Assembly (NCBI GenBank): GCA_002305075.1 | Contig: DBQC01000026.1 | Location: 62,000 to 125,999 of the forward strand | Length of the DNA stretch: 64,000 nucleotides | Direction: 5' to 3' | From: Ruminococcaceae bacterium UBA1404 | GTDB lineage: Bacteria > Bacillota > Clostridia > Oscillospirales > Ruminococcaceae | Part shown: piece by piece, positions 52,245 through 61,524 of the stretch | How the letters are laid out: each line of letters starts with the position of its first letter | Numbering within the stretch: the stretch's first letter is position 1 | Position numbers and translations under genes: made by a program | Notes under the pieces: generated by a model | Told to the model about the DNA's origin: nothing | Database searches by the model: none | Seen by the model: only the letters and a program-made list of their open reading frames with translations

Positions 52245-52889
52245 ATGCGTGTACTTGCATTTAAAGTCGGTTCTATGCAGACCAACTGCTATATTGTCTG
52301 TGATGACACAGGTCAGGCTGCGGTGATAGATCCGAGCCAAAATGCCGAAATGCTGGCTGAGGTGGTGGCCAAGGAGGACCTGACCCTCAAATACATTTTA
52401 CTCACCCACGGTCACTTTGACCATATCGGGGGCATCAAGGGCCTAAAGGAGCTGTTTCCCAGCGTCAAGGTGGCCATTGGCGAGCTGGATGGGCCCATGC
52501 TTGAAAATGCGGCCGAAAGCGAGTTTGTGCGCCGCTATTGCCCCAACTCCAAGGCTTATCACGACCTGTCCGCCGATGTGCTCTTAAAGGACGGCGATAC
52601 CATCATGATAGGGGAGCGGTCTATTAAAGTTATCCACACCCCCGGGCACACCCGGGGTGGCGTCTGCTATGAGGTGGAGGACAATCTCTTTACCGGAGAC
52701 ACCTTGTTTAGGGAAGAAGTGGGCCGCTGCGACCTGGAGGGCGGCAGCTTTGAAGCCATGCTGGCCTCGCTGCGCCGATTGGCGGCTTTGCCGGGCAATT
52801 ACACGGTCTATCCCGGTCATGCCGACTTCTCCAACCTAGACCACGAGCGAGCCCACAACCGCTATATGCGGCAGGCACTAGCCCTATGA
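52245..52889 (+). CDS. MBL-fold hydrolase (glyoxalase II-like)
   Basis: A 214-residue hydrolase. The motif LTHGHFDHIGG is followed by HTPGHTRGGVCY, LFTGDTLFREEVGR and the final VYPGHADFS, all zinc ligands of the glyoxalase II subgroup. The gene sits between dtd and hemZ, as in many Clostridia. Substrate unknown; thioester hydrolysis is likely. Confidence 0.92.
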   Translation: MRVLAFKVGSMQTNCYIVCDDTGQAAVIDPSQNAEMLAEVVAKEDLTLKYILLTHGHFDHIGGIKGLKELFPSVKVAIGELDGPMLENAAESEFVRRYCPNSKAYHDLSADVLLKDGDTIMIGERSIKVIHTPGHTRGGVCYEVEDNLFTGDTLFREEVGRCDLEGGSFEAMLASLRRLAALPGNYTVYPGHADFSNLDHERAHNRYMRQALAL

Positions 52890-54346
52890 TACGGCTATAC
52901 CACAGCGGACACAGCTTTCACTACGAGATCGAGCGGCTTGTCCGGATGTTTCTTAACACACCGGTGACCGAGGTGCCCTCGCTCACCGAAGTGCCTCCCT
53001 ACATCGCGACAGCCATCCACAGGAGCGGGGAGACCCCGCTCCTTGCCGTTACGCTCAATTTAACCGGCACGACCCACCACAGAGAAGCCACCCCCGGCCA
53101 AGGAGAATCGCTGGAGCTGGCCCTTTGCCGCTTGCTTTATGGCCTGCTTAGCGAGGCCACCGGCAGCACACTGCGCTGGGGGCTGCTCACCGGTGTACGC
53201 CCGATTAAGCTGGCTCGAAGCCTGATAGAGGGGGGGCTTAGCCACTCCGAGGCCGAGGCTCGGCTACGGGAGCATTACTTGGTCAGCCCCGAGGCGGCCG
53301 CCCTCTGTCTTGAGGTGCACTCTGTGCAGCAGGAGCAGGCGCTCTGCCGCTTGGTCCCCGAAGAATGCGGGCTGTATATCTCCATCCCCTTCTGCCCCAG
53401 TCGGTGCAGCTACTGTTCCTTTGTCTCCCACTCGGTAGAAAAGGCGGCCCGGCTCATCCCCGGCTATGTGGACAGTCTCTGCGACGAGCTCATTGCCCTG
53501 TCGGAGGTGATGAGAACCGTCGGGCTGCGCCTTACCAGCGTCTACATGGGGGGCGGCACCCCCACCACCCTCACTGCCCAGCAGCTAGAACGCATTATGG
53601 GCACGGTGCAGGCACATTTTGATCTTACCCATCTTCGGGAGTATACGGTAGAAGCCGGTCGGCCCGACACCATTACCCCGGATAAACTGCAGACCATTCG
53701 TCGGGGTGGTGCCGGGCGCATCAGCATCAATCCCCAAACCCTCGACGACCAGGTGCTGCAGGGTATTGGGCGCCACCACACCTCCGATGAGTTTTTCGAG
53801 GCCTTTGATATGGCAAGGCAAGCTGGATTTAGCTGCATCAATACCGACCTTATTGCCGGTCTGCCCGGCGATACGGCGGCCGGCTTTAAAAATACCCTCG
53901 ACCGGGTGCTGGCCCTCTCGCCCGAAAATGTCACCGTTCACACCCTCTCCATTAAGCGGGCGGCACATATGGGGGGCGGCCCGCTGTCGGTGCTCGCCAC
54001 GGCGGCGCCTTTGGTGGGAGAGATGCTCACCTATGCCCGAGAGGCGCTGGCGGCGGCCGGTCAGCGGCCCTACTATCTCTACCGCCAGCAGAACACCTTG
54101 GGTGGGTTTGAGAATATAGGCTATGCGCTGCCCGGCTATGAGGGGTATTACAATGTGGTGATGATGGAGGAAACCGGGTCGGTGCTGTCGGCCGGGGCGG
54201 GGGGTGTTACCCGCTTGATTGGCGATAAAGGTCACACTCAGCGGATATTCGCGCTTAAGTACCCATATGAATATATGACGAGGCCCCAGCGGCGCGCAGA
54301 AAATTTGACGAGGATTGTGAGCTTTTATGAAGATTGTTTACCCTGA
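52886..54346 (+). CDS. hemZ: Coproporphyrinogen dehydrogenase HemZ (radical SAM)
   Basis: A 486-residue HemN-related protein. A HemZ-specific N-terminal region (~1-150) precedes the radical-SAM core with CPSRCSYCSF (CxxxCxxC), MGGGTPTTLTAQQLE, TVEAGRPDTI and RISINPQTL. The C-terminal YLYRQQNTLGGFENIGYA block is typical of HemZ. It is thought to oxidise coproporphyrinogen III without oxygen, though some members act otherwise. It overlaps the MBL gene by ATGA and the next gene by 20 bases. Confidence 0.94.
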   Translation: MIRLYHSGHSFHYEIERLVRMFLNTPVTEVPSLTEVPPYIATAIHRSGETPLLAVTLNLTGTTHHREATPGQGESLELALCRLLYGLLSEATGSTLRWGLLTGVRPIKLARSLIEGGLSHSEAEARLREHYLVSPEAAALCLEVHSVQQEQALCRLVPEECGLYISIPFCPSRCSYCSFVSHSVEKAARLIPGYVDSLCDELIALSEVMRTVGLRLTSVYMGGGTPTTLTAQQLERIMGTVQAHFDLTHLREYTVEAGRPDTITPDKLQTIRRGGAGRISINPQTLDDQVLQGIGRHHTSDEFFEAFDMARQAGFSCINTDLIAGLPGDTAAGFKNTLDRVLALSPENVTVHTLSIKRAAHMGGGPLSVLATAAPLVGEMLTYAREALAAAGQRPYYLYRQQNTLGGFENIGYALPGYEGYYNVVMMEETGSVLSAGAGGVTRLIGDKGHTQRIFALKYPYEYMTRPQRRAENLTRIVSFYEDCLP

Positions 54347-55274
54347 TCGCAACAGCTATATCCAACTCGACCAGATTAACCGGGCCGCCCAGCAAGATCC
54401 CGCCGAGCTAGTGCGGCGCTGCGAGGCCGGATTTGAGACCCAGCTGGATGTACTGGTCAGAAGCTTTACAGCAAGGCGGGGGGAGAAGTTCCTCATGTTG
54501 TCCGGCCCGTCCTCCTCGGGCAAGACCACCACGGCTCATAAGCTCAGCGAGCGCTTTGAGCGCATGGGCCGCCGTGCGCCGGTCGTCTCACTCGATGAGT
54601 TTTTCCTAGGCATCGACCAGTACCCCCGTCTGCCCGATGGCAGCCCCGATATGGAATCGGTTTATGCGCTGGACATTCCCTTGCTTCGGCGCTGCCTAAG
54701 TGACTTAGCCGAGCGAGGCAGCGCCATTTTCCCCCGGTTCGATTTTGCCACAAGCTCCCGAGCGGGGCTTGACAATCTCATTGAACTGGGGCCAGACGAT
54801 CTTTTAATCATCGAGGGAATTCATGCCCTAAACCCCATCCTTACCGATAATCTGGATCCCTCAGCCCGCTATCTTGCCTACATCAGCACCCGCACCCGGG
54901 TGCTCTCGGGGGAGAAGACGGTCTATGCCCCCAAGGATGCCCGACTTATTCGTCGTATGATCCGCGACCAGAACTTTCGGGGTTATCCGGCTCTCAACAC
55001 GCTGCTGAAATGGCAAAATGTCCTCGATGGTGAGGAGCTGTATATCTATCCCTACCGCGACACGGTAGACTTTAAAATCGATTCCAGCCTCGAATATGAG
55101 GGGGGCATTTTTCACCGCTTTTTAAGCGAGGTTATGCGAGAGCTCGATGCCAACAATCCCCAGCACGAGGAGCTTAGCCGTCTGCTCAGTTGCCTGGATT
55201 ATTTTGTGGAAATTCCGGTAGAGCTGGTACCTAAAAACTCGCTGCTGCGGGAATTTATCGGTACAGACCATTGA
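54327..55274 (+). CDS. Uridine kinase-like P-loop kinase
   Basis: A 315-residue protein of the phosphoribulokinase/uridine kinase family. Walker A is GPSSSGKTTTAHKL, followed by VVSLDEFFLGIDQYPRL and DLLIIEGIHALNP. The N-terminal ~60 residues are extra to classical uridine kinases. The start lies inside the hemZ end. The last gene of the recJ operon; substrate probably a nucleoside but not certain. Confidence 0.85.
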   Translation: MKIVYPDRNSYIQLDQINRAAQQDPAELVRRCEAGFETQLDVLVRSFTARRGEKFLMLSGPSSSGKTTTAHKLSERFERMGRRAPVVSLDEFFLGIDQYPRLPDGSPDMESVYALDIPLLRRCLSDLAERGSAIFPRFDFATSSRAGLDNLIELGPDDLLIIEGIHALNPILTDNLDPSARYLAYISTRTRVLSGEKTVYAPKDARLIRRMIRDQNFRGYPALNTLLKWQNVLDGEELYIYPYRDTVDFKIDSSLEYEGGIFHRFLSEVMRELDANNPQHEELSRLLSCLDYFVEIPVELVPKNSLLREFIGTDH

Positions 55275-55299
55275 AATTACCCGTCTATAACGCTATAAT
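55271..55299 (+). promoter_or_regulatory. Promoter of the zinc-ribbon gene
   Basis: TTGAAA (55271-55276) and TATAAT (55294-55299) are 17 bp apart; the -35 overlaps the stop of the upstream gene. Confidence 0.82.
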
Positions 55300-55362
55300 A
55301 ACCTAAATATCTGCACTGCCGGGGCAATTTGCCCCATATCAAGAAGTAAAGGGGATAGAAAT

Positions 55363-55938
55363 ATGACCTGGCTCGATACGATGACCACAAAAGCCAAGCA
55401 GCTGGCGGGAATTGCTTCTAAAAAGACCGGCGAGGCCGTAGAGATCTCTAAGCTCAAAGTGCAGGCCTCTCAAATCAACAGCATGATGCGCAGCACCTAT
55501 GAGCGCATTGGCACGCTGATTTACGATCAGGAGAAAACCGGCGTGGACAACTACGACATTGTGATGGTCTGCATCTCGGAGATTGATGCGCAGCTCTCCA
55601 AGCTCAGCGACATCAACGCCCGCATTGCAGCCATCAAGAGCGGTTCGGTCTGTCCCTCCTGTGGCGCACCTAACCCCTCGGGATCGGCCTACTGTGCGGT
55701 TTGCGGCGGCAGTATGGATCGCAGGGGAGCAACCGGCAGCGACTACTTTGCGTCCCCCATGGGCTCTTTCACCGCCGAGGAGCCGGAGGACATCGAGGCG
55801 CCAACCCAAGAGCTGACCGATCAGACAGCCGAGCTCGACCCGGCCGAAATGGGAATAACCGTTACCGGACTGGTTGTGGAGAGCTTTCCCGAAGAAACCG
55901 CCGATTTGGCCGCCGGCCTTGAGGACGGCGAACTTTAA
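55363..55938 (+). CDS. Zinc-ribbon domain protein
   Basis: A 191-residue cytosolic protein. Residues ~1-85 form a long amphipathic helix region (MTWLDTMTTKAKQLAGIASKK...). A zinc ribbon follows (CPSCGAPNPSGSAYCAVCG). The C-terminal ~75 residues are acidic and probably disordered. AAAGGGG precedes the ATG. No function is recognisable. Confidence 0.8.
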   Translation: MTWLDTMTTKAKQLAGIASKKTGEAVEISKLKVQASQINSMMRSTYERIGTLIYDQEKTGVDNYDIVMVCISEIDAQLSKLSDINARIAAIKSGSVCPSCGAPNPSGSAYCAVCGGSMDRRGATGSDYFASPMGSFTAEEPEDIEAPTQELTDQTAELDPAEMGITVTGLVVESFPEETADLAAGLEDGEL

Positions 55939-55952
55939 GCCATACTTAAACA

Positions 55953-55980
55953 AGGGGCAGGGCCAAGTGGCTCTGCCCCT
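55953..55980 (+). terminator. Hairpin after the zinc-ribbon gene
   Basis: AGGGGCAGGGCCA pairs with GGCTCTGCCCCT with one mismatch. No T-run follows, so it may be a weak terminator. Confidence 0.45.
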
Positions 55981-56032
55981 GTCGCATATCGGCCGGAATG
56001 CGGCCATAAACTGAATCCAAGGGGGTGGGGAT

Positions 56033-57763
56033 GTGGCAAAAAAACTCGGACAGGGCTTTTTAGGGGGCGCCGTGGTGCTCATGCTTTCGGTGCTGGTGGT
56101 TAAAATTATTGGGGCACTGTTTAAAATTCCTCTCACCGCCATGCTGGGCGGGGTGGGCATGGGCTACTTCATGACAGCCTACGGCCTCTGGGGTCCCATG
56201 TATTCGCTGTCGGCTGCCGGATTTGCTGTGGCCGTGTCCAAGATGGTGTCCGGATTTGTGGCGGCCGACCGCCCTGGGGACGCCTCTCGAACGGCCCGGG
56301 TGGCTCTTTTGCTCTTTTCTGCTATCGGATTGCTGCTCTCGATAGGCATCTTTATGGGGGCCGACCTCTTTGCCGGACTGGTCGGCAATCCCCGGGCTGC
56401 CATTGCCGTGCGCACCATGGCCCCGGCGTTGCTGTTTTGCTGCGTATCGGCCTCTATGCGAGGCTACTACGAGGGACAGGGCCGCATGACGCCCACGGCC
56501 TTCACCCTTGCCCTAGAGGCCCTAGTAAAATTTGCAGCGGGCATCGGTCTTGCTTATGGCGTGCTCAATTCTGCCAATACTGAATATACCACCCATGGCA
56601 GCGTCTTTGGGGTTGTGGTGGCCGACGGTCAGCAGGCCCTATCCGAAGCGCTGCCATATGCAGCGGCGGCAGCCGTAGGCGGCGTGGTGCTCAGCACGGT
56701 GGCCGGAGCTGGATTTTTGCTGCTGCGCCGCCTCTTTGGCGGCGGTCTCGACCGGCAGGGCAGGCGGGCCCAAACGCCTTACCGCACCTTGGCTGTCAGT
56801 CTGTTGGGCATGGCGCTGCCCATAGCGCTGAGCTCCATAGCGGTCAATGTCACCGGAGTTATCGACCTTATCTCGGTGATGAACCGCCTCGACAGCGCCG
56901 TACACACAGGCTATGGGGCGCTGATGGCTTCCCACGGCGGGGCTATTCCTGCCCACTTAACCAAAGAGGATATTGCCGGATTTCTCTACGGCTCCTACAC
57001 CGGCATGGCCATGACCGTCTTTAACATTGTGCCGGCTTTTACTTCGGCCTTTGGAACCAGCGCCCTGCCACTATTGTCGGGTTATCAGGCCGGTCGCCGG
57101 GTCGACAAGCTGCGCCGCACGGTGGAATCGGTCATTCGGGTCAGCGCCATGCTGGCCATTCCTGCCGGTTTAGGCATTAGCGCTCTGAGTCGCCCCATCC
57201 TGGACTTTTTGTTTGGCAACTCTCCCGCCGAGGTGGCCGTTAGTGCTCCGCTGCTATCGGTGATGGGCATTGCTGTCATCTTTGTGGCACTCACACCGCC
57301 GATTAACAGCATGCTTCAGGCGGTGGGCGGGGTCTATTATCCGGTGCGATTTATGCTCATAGGCGCCACGCTAAAGCTGTTTTCCAATGCGTTGCTGGTG
57401 GGCATTCCCGCCCTTAACATCAAAGGGGCCCCGGTGGGAACCCTTGTCTGTTATGGTTTTACCTTTATTGCCGGACTTTTTTCTCTTTCTACCCTCACCG
57501 GCGCATCTATCCGGGTAGAGCGAGTCTTTTTAAAGCCGCTGGCTGCAGGACTTGCCTGCGCCCTAACCGCTCGCCTGGTCTACGATGGTCTGTTCGCCCT
57601 CACCACCAGTACCCTTTCGGTGTTGCCGGCAGTAGCCGCCGGAGCAGGGGTCTATCTGCTATTCATTCTGTTTAGCAGGGCCATCTGTCGCGAGGATCTG
57701 GCCGACATGAAAAACGCAGAGAAAATGGCATTACTACTTGCCAAACACGACTTTTTAGGGTAA
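56033..57763 (+). CDS. SpoVB-like polysaccharide flippase (MOP superfamily)
   Basis: A 576-residue membrane protein with about 14 helices. It begins KKLGQGFLGGAVVLMLSVLVVKIIGALFKIPLTAMLG, typical of SpoVB/YabM. SpoVB-type proteins flip lipid-linked precursors during spore cortex synthesis. The start is GTG at 56033 with a G-rich SD; the overlapping ATG at 56031 is out of frame. It heads the mazG-hup-rqcP-yabPQ run, as yabM does in Bacillus. Confidence 0.9.
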   Translation: MAKKLGQGFLGGAVVLMLSVLVVKIIGALFKIPLTAMLGGVGMGYFMTAYGLWGPMYSLSAAGFAVAVSKMVSGFVAADRPGDASRTARVALLLFSAIGLLLSIGIFMGADLFAGLVGNPRAAIAVRTMAPALLFCCVSASMRGYYEGQGRMTPTAFTLALEALVKFAAGIGLAYGVLNSANTEYTTHGSVFGVVVADGQQALSEALPYAAAAAVGGVVLSTVAGAGFLLLRRLFGGGLDRQGRRAQTPYRTLAVSLLGMALPIALSSIAVNVTGVIDLISVMNRLDSAVHTGYGALMASHGGAIPAHLTKEDIAGFLYGSYTGMAMTVFNIVPAFTSAFGTSALPLLSGYQAGRRVDKLRRTVESVIRVSAMLAIPAGLGISALSRPILDFLFGNSPAEVAVSAPLLSVMGIAVIFVALTPPINSMLQAVGGVYYPVRFMLIGATLKLFSNALLVGIPALNIKGAPVGTLVCYGFTFIAGLFSLSTLTGASIRVERVFLKPLAAGLACALTARLVYDGLFALTTSTLSVLPAVAAGAGVYLLFILFSRAICREDLADMKNAEKMALLLAKHDFLG

Positions 57764-57820
57764 AATCATTCCAATGAAGCCACAATAGGTCATAAGACCC
57801 CAGAGGAGATTATTAAGGCC

Positions 57821-58639
57821 ATGGCTGCAAACTTTGAGCGCAAGGCCTCCTATAAGATAGAGGATCTCAGAAAGATTATGGCGCTGCTGCGAAGCGCCGA
57901 CGGCTGCCCTTGGGATCGAGAGCAGACCCATCAATCCATCCGAATGAATCTGATCGAGGAGACCTATGAGGCCGTAGAGGCCATTGATACGAACAATTCT
58001 CTCTTGCTAAGGGAAGAACTTGGCGATATAATGTTGCAAGTGGTTTTTCATGCCCAAATGAGCGAGGAGACCGGCGACTTCGACCTTGACGATGTGGCCG
58101 ACGGAATCTGCAAAAAACTGATTTTGCGCCATCCCCACATTTTTGGCGATGTTGTGATGGAGGACGCCGAGGGCGTGCTCGACCAGTGGGAGGCCATCAA
58201 GCGGGTTGAAAAACAGCAGGAGACCTTTACCGAAACCCTAAAAGATGTTTCGACCGTCCTGCCCGCCCTCATGCGGGCGGGGAAGCTTATAAAGCGGGCC
58301 GAAAAGGCCGGCCTTAGCTATGGGGATGCTACAGCGGCCCTATCTGATACCGAGATGCTTGTGGACAAGCTGCGCGCTGCCATTATAGACGGCAACGGGG
58401 ACCCTGGGCACTGCCTTGGCGACCTGCTGCTAAATCTGACGGCGGTGGCTCGCTTAGGACATCTGGATGCCGAGGAGCAGCTAAGCTTTGCCAGCGAACG
58501 GTTTATCAACCATTTTGCTCAGACCGAGGCTCTATCCGCTAAGCGCGGTACAGACATGAATGCGCTGCCCAAAGCAGAGCTCTGTCAGATCTGGCAGAAT
58601 GTTTTGGCCGGCTTTCATAACAAAAAACAGGAGGAATAA
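57821..58639 (+). CDS. mazG: Nucleoside triphosphate pyrophosphohydrolase MazG
   Basis: A 272-residue MazG with two all-alpha NTP-PPase domains (~20-130 and ~150-260). The first has CPWDREQTHQSIRMNLIEETYEAVEAI and EELGDIMLQVVFHAQM (E-x2-E and E-x2-D metal site). The second is less conserved but retains LGDLLLNLTAVARL. It removes damaged or excess nucleotides. The gene is shorter than B. subtilis YabN, which carries an extra methylase domain. hup follows 3 bases later. Confidence 0.94.
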   Translation: MAANFERKASYKIEDLRKIMALLRSADGCPWDREQTHQSIRMNLIEETYEAVEAIDTNNSLLLREELGDIMLQVVFHAQMSEETGDFDLDDVADGICKKLILRHPHIFGDVVMEDAEGVLDQWEAIKRVEKQQETFTETLKDVSTVLPALMRAGKLIKRAEKAGLSYGDATAALSDTEMLVDKLRAAIIDGNGDPGHCLGDLLLNLTAVARLGHLDAEEQLSFASERFINHFAQTEALSAKRGTDMNALPKAELCQIWQNVLAGFHNKKQEE

Positions 58640-58642
58640 ACA

Positions 58643-58918
58643 ATGACTAAGACAGAGCTCATCGCAGCGGTTGCGGAAAAAACCGGTATGACCAAAAAGG
58701 ACAGCGAGAAGGCTGTGGCCGCCGTATTAGACGCCATTACCGAGGCGCTGGCCGCCGGCGAGAAGATCTCTCTCGTAGGTTTCGGCACCTTTGAAGTAAA
58801 ATCCCGCAGCGCGCGCAAGGGCATCAATCCCCGCACCAAGGAGGAAATCACCATCGCAGCCTCCAAGCTGCCTTCCTTTAAGGCCGGCAAAGCCCTTAAA
58901 GACGCGGTTTCTAAGTAG
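58643..58918 (+). CDS. hup: DNA-binding protein HU
   Basis: A 91-residue HU. It begins MTKTELIAAVAEKTGMTKKDSEK, with the conserved GFGTFEVKSRSARKGINPRTKEEI DNA-binding arm and ASKLPSFKAGKALKDAV end. AGGAGG precedes the ATG. A short hairpin follows. It bends and packages DNA. Confidence 0.97.
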   Translation: MTKTELIAAVAEKTGMTKKDSEKAVAAVLDAITEALAAGEKISLVGFGTFEVKSRSARKGINPRTKEEITIAASKLPSFKAGKALKDAVSK

Positions 58919-58935
58919 CACCTACCACATTGTAT

Positions 58936-58960
58936 AAAGCCGCCTAGATAGGCGGCTTTA
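58936..58960 (+). terminator. Terminator hairpin after hup
   Basis: AAAGCCGCCTA pairs with TAGGCGGCTTT with a short loop. The T-tract is poor, so it may only attenuate. Confidence 0.6.
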
Positions 58961-58998
58961 TGATTATGGTCGTCTATAACACAGAAGGAGGGACCCTT

Positions 58999-59238
58999 AT
59001 GCGGCTGGACAAATTCTTAAAGGTGTCCCGCTTAATTAAGCGGCGCACCGTGGCCAACGAGGCCTGCGACGCCGGGCGGGTGGAGGTAAACGGCAAGGTG
59101 GCCCGGGCCTCCCATCCGGTCAAAGTTGGCGATATCATTGCCATTGCCATGGGCCAGCGGTTGCTCAAGGTGGAGGTGTTGGCCCTCACCGAGCACGCCA
59201 CCAAAGAAAACGCCGGGCTGATGTATCGGGCCCTCTAG
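58999..59238 (+). CDS. rqcP: S4-domain RNA-binding protein RqcP (YabO-like)
   Basis: A 79-residue S4-domain protein beginning MRLDKFLKVSRLIKRRTVANEACDAGRVEVNGK. RqcP works with RqcH in ribosome-associated protein quality control by alanine tailing. Size, motif and position before yabP identify it. The ATG at 58999 follows AGGAGG; an in-frame upstream extension is not conserved. Confidence 0.93.
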   Translation: MRLDKFLKVSRLIKRRTVANEACDAGRVEVNGKVARASHPVKVGDIIAIAMGQRLLKVEVLALTEHATKENAGLMYRAL

Positions 59239-59299
59239 GCCGGGCATAGTTCGTCCCCCCACGGCATATGCTGTTTGAGACAGAGTAAGGGGGGTACAA

Positions 59300-59584
59300 A
59301 TGATGGCCGAGGACAAAAGAATCCCGATGAGTGCCCACCATGTGGTGCTGGAGGATCGGAGGTTGCTGACCATCACCGGTGTAACCGATATCGACTCCTT
59401 CGATGAGAACACCGTGCTGGTCTATACCGATGCCGGTGAGCTCACTATACGGGGCGAGGGACTGCATATCAACAAGATTAACCTTGAAGTGGGGGAGCTT
59501 GCGCTGGAGGGGGATGTCTGGGGGCTCGAGTACACCGACAACATACCCGCCCGCGGCGGCTTTCTCGGTCGGCTGTTCCGATGA
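59300..59584 (+). CDS. yabP: Sporulation protein YabP
   Basis: A 94-residue YabP with HHVVLEDRRLLTITGVTDIDSFDE and a C-terminal LEYTDNIPARGGFLGRLF. YabP and YabQ are needed for late spore morphogenesis. It starts with ATGATG and overlaps yabQ by ATGA. It is a clear marker that the organism belongs to an endospore-forming lineage. Confidence 0.93.
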   Translation: MMAEDKRIPMSAHHVVLEDRRLLTITGVTDIDSFDENTVLVYTDAGELTIRGEGLHINKINLEVGELALEGDVWGLEYTDNIPARGGFLGRLFR

Positions 59585-60210
59585 GTCCCGGGGGGCTTAT
59601 ACCCACCCAGGTCATAAGCTTTCTTTGGTCCGTGGCCGTAGGCGCGGGCCTTGGTCTGCTTTACGATGCCTTTCGCATTTTGCGGCTGGCACTGCCTAGC
59701 CCCGGACCTGTGGTGGCGGCGCAGGACATTCTGTTTGGTCTGATAGCGGCGATAGTGAGCTTTGGTGTAATGCTCACAGTGACCGAGGGCAAGCTGCGCC
59801 TGTTCTTGCTTATCGGCGAGGCCGTGGGCTGGGCGCTCTACTATGGCGCCCTCAGCTCGGCCGTGATGGCTGCGGCCGAATTTATCATTGCAGTGGTGCG
59901 GTCTATTATCGGCTTTATATGGGGCATTGTGTACGGGCTGGGGCAGTTTTTCCACCGCATATTTATCCAGCCGGCGCTGGCGCTGGTGGCTTTTATCCGG
60001 GCACAACTTAGCCGCCTTTTGGCACCCGTCAAGCAGCGTACTCGGCAGCACTGGCATCGGGCACGAAACCGTGGGCAGCATTTTGGCCGCCAGATGCGCA
60101 GCACCCTGAGCCTTAAAAAACCTGATCCGGCTCCAAACATCCCAAAAAACCGTCCAAAACCACTGCCTAAGAAAAATAAGCTTGCAAACAAACAAGGCAA
60201 TAGTGTATAA
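59581..60210 (+). CDS. yabQ: Spore cortex biosynthesis protein YabQ
   Basis: A 209-residue membrane protein with about four or five helices in the first 140 residues (SFLWSVAVGAGLGLLYDAFR, AAQDILFGLIAAIVSFGVML) and a basic, Lys/Pro-rich cytosolic tail. Positional and motif match to YabQ, required for cortex formation. It overlaps yabP and precedes the divIC-like gene. Confidence 0.9.
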   Translation: MSPGGLIPTQVISFLWSVAVGAGLGLLYDAFRILRLALPSPGPVVAAQDILFGLIAAIVSFGVMLTVTEGKLRLFLLIGEAVGWALYYGALSSAVMAAAEFIIAVVRSIIGFIWGIVYGLGQFFHRIFIQPALALVAFIRAQLSRLLAPVKQRTRQHWHRARNRGQHFGRQMRSTLSLKKPDPAPNIPKNRPKPLPKKNKLANKQGNSV

Positions 60211-60245
60211 TTAACTTGCTATACATAAATGGCAGATGATGTGGG

Positions 60246-60548
60246 GTGAGCGGTTTGGCGGCCAAAAGGCGGCGCATTAAAATGAACCTGCTTTTGCGCC
60301 TAGTCGTGCTCTGTTTTATCTGTACCATAGCCACCTTGCTGGTCCAACTCCAAGCTGATATTGTCCGCAGCCGCAAGCAGCTCGAGGAAATCGAGATTTT
60401 ATGCGAGGAGCAGCGCATTGCCAACAAAGAAGTGGAGCGCATGCTGCAAATGGGGGACGACGATGATTACATCGAGCGGGTGGCCCGTGCTAAGTCGGGT
60501 TACGCCTATCCCGACGAGCGCATTTTTTACCCTATATCGGGCAAATAG
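60246..60548 (+). CDS. divIC: Septum formation initiator (DivIC/FtsB family)
   Basis: A 100-residue protein with a short basic cytosolic start, one membrane helix (LLLRLVVLCFICTIATLLVQL) and a coiled coil, ending DDDDYIERVARAKSGYAYPDERIFYPIS, a DivIC-type C-terminus. It joins the cell-division complex FtsL/DivIB. Start is GTG 60246 or TTG 60255, the latter with GGGGTGA at better spacing. Confidence 0.88.
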   Translation: MSGLAAKRRRIKMNLLLRLVVLCFICTIATLLVQLQADIVRSRKQLEEIEILCEEQRIANKEVERMLQMGDDDDYIERVARAKSGYAYPDERIFYPISGK

Positions 60549-60584
60549 TGTTTACCAAATATCATAGGAGGACTGGGCACGTTT

Positions 60585-61052
60585 ATGCAGCTTGAAGTTG
60601 GGAGCATCCTAGAAGGCAAGGTTACCGGCATTACAAACTTTGGCGCTTTTGTTGAATTGCCGGGAGGCAAAACCGGCATGGTTCATATTTCCGAGGTGGC
60701 GCCCACCTATGTCAAGGAAATTAGAGACCATCTCACCGATAATCAGATGGTAAAGGTAAAGGTTATGGCCATTACCCCCGAGGGTAAGATTAACCTTTCT
60801 ATTAAGCGTGCCATGGATCAGCCCCAACCCCAGTCCAGGCCCAATCAGCCCTCTGGCCGCCCTCCCCAGCGTCGGGGTGGCTCCTCGGGCGGCATTGTCT
60901 GGATGGGCAACCCAAAGCGCGAGCCTAGCGGTCCTCAGTCCTTTGAGGATATGATAAACAGATTTAAGCAGACCAGCGATGATAAAATCTCTGACCTCAA
61001 ACGGGTTACCGATAGCAAACGCGGCGGTTCGGGACGCCGGGGTCCGCGATAG
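60585..61052 (+). CDS. S1-domain RNA-binding protein (YabR-like)
   Basis: A 155-residue protein with an N-terminal S1 domain (~1-75; VGSILEGKVTGITNFGAFVELPGG, MVHISEVAP, VMAITPEGKINLSIK). The C-terminus is Pro/Gln/Arg-rich and disordered with RRGGSSGG and a final GGSGRRGPR. It corresponds to YabR/general stress protein 13-type genes after divIC. AGGAGG is 12 nt upstream, rather far. Confidence 0.9.
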   Translation: MQLEVGSILEGKVTGITNFGAFVELPGGKTGMVHISEVAPTYVKEIRDHLTDNQMVKVKVMAITPEGKINLSIKRAMDQPQPQSRPNQPSGRPPQRRGGSSGGIVWMGNPKREPSGPQSFEDMINRFKQTSDDKISDLKRVTDSKRGGSGRRGPR

Positions 61053-61096
61053 GAAAATAGAAGAGACACCCCAAGGGCAAATTAGAGTATGAAATA

Positions 61097-61134
61097 AAAT
61101 TGGAGGGAACCGGTCCGGTTCCCTCCAATTTTTT
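61097..61134 (+). terminator. Terminator after the S1-domain gene
   Basis: AATTGGAGGGAACCGG and its exact complement form a palindromic stem, followed by TTTTTTG. Confidence 0.92.
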
Positions 61135-61177
61135 GTCTTACAGCCAAATTTGTGGATATGGCACCGGACAGGCTGGG

Positions 61178-61524
61178 CTATTTCTTCGGAACCCGCAGCA
61201 CATCACCCGGATGGATTAAATCAAATCCGATTGCTTTGGCGTAGTTTCGCAGTGCAACCGCCATCTGCTCACGGGTTAGGCTTTCTCGGGGGCAAACTTT
61301 CCGCCATCCATGTCCTTTACGATGTCGTTTTTGTTTGCCCACTCAATGTAGGCCATATAATAAGCGTCATTTTTCAAATCGGTAAAGCTGCTCTTTTTAT
61401 AGCCGCTTACATCTGCATTTGCCTGTCTGCCAAAGGCGGTAACAGATATTCATCTTGTTATCGCGGTATTCGGGCTAAAGCCGGTTGCGGAAGTTGCACT
61501 AAGGAGCCCACGATTTGCATTCAT
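61178..61524 (-). pseudogene. SLH-domain protein remnant with LysM-like end
   Basis: Minus-strand remains of a surface-layer-homology protein, spread over two frames. From ATG 61524 (overlapping the stop of the kinase gene) comes the end of one SLH repeat (GFSPNTAITR), then a TGA. The same frame goes on with SSFTDLKNDAYYMAYIEWAN and DGGKFAPEKA, then a stop. A -1 shift near 61283 continues as SLTREQMAVALRNYAKAIGF and ends HPGDVLRVPKK, LysM-like. Restoring one A at 61283 re-joins the SLH repeat. No intact start or signal peptide remains. Confidence 0.8.
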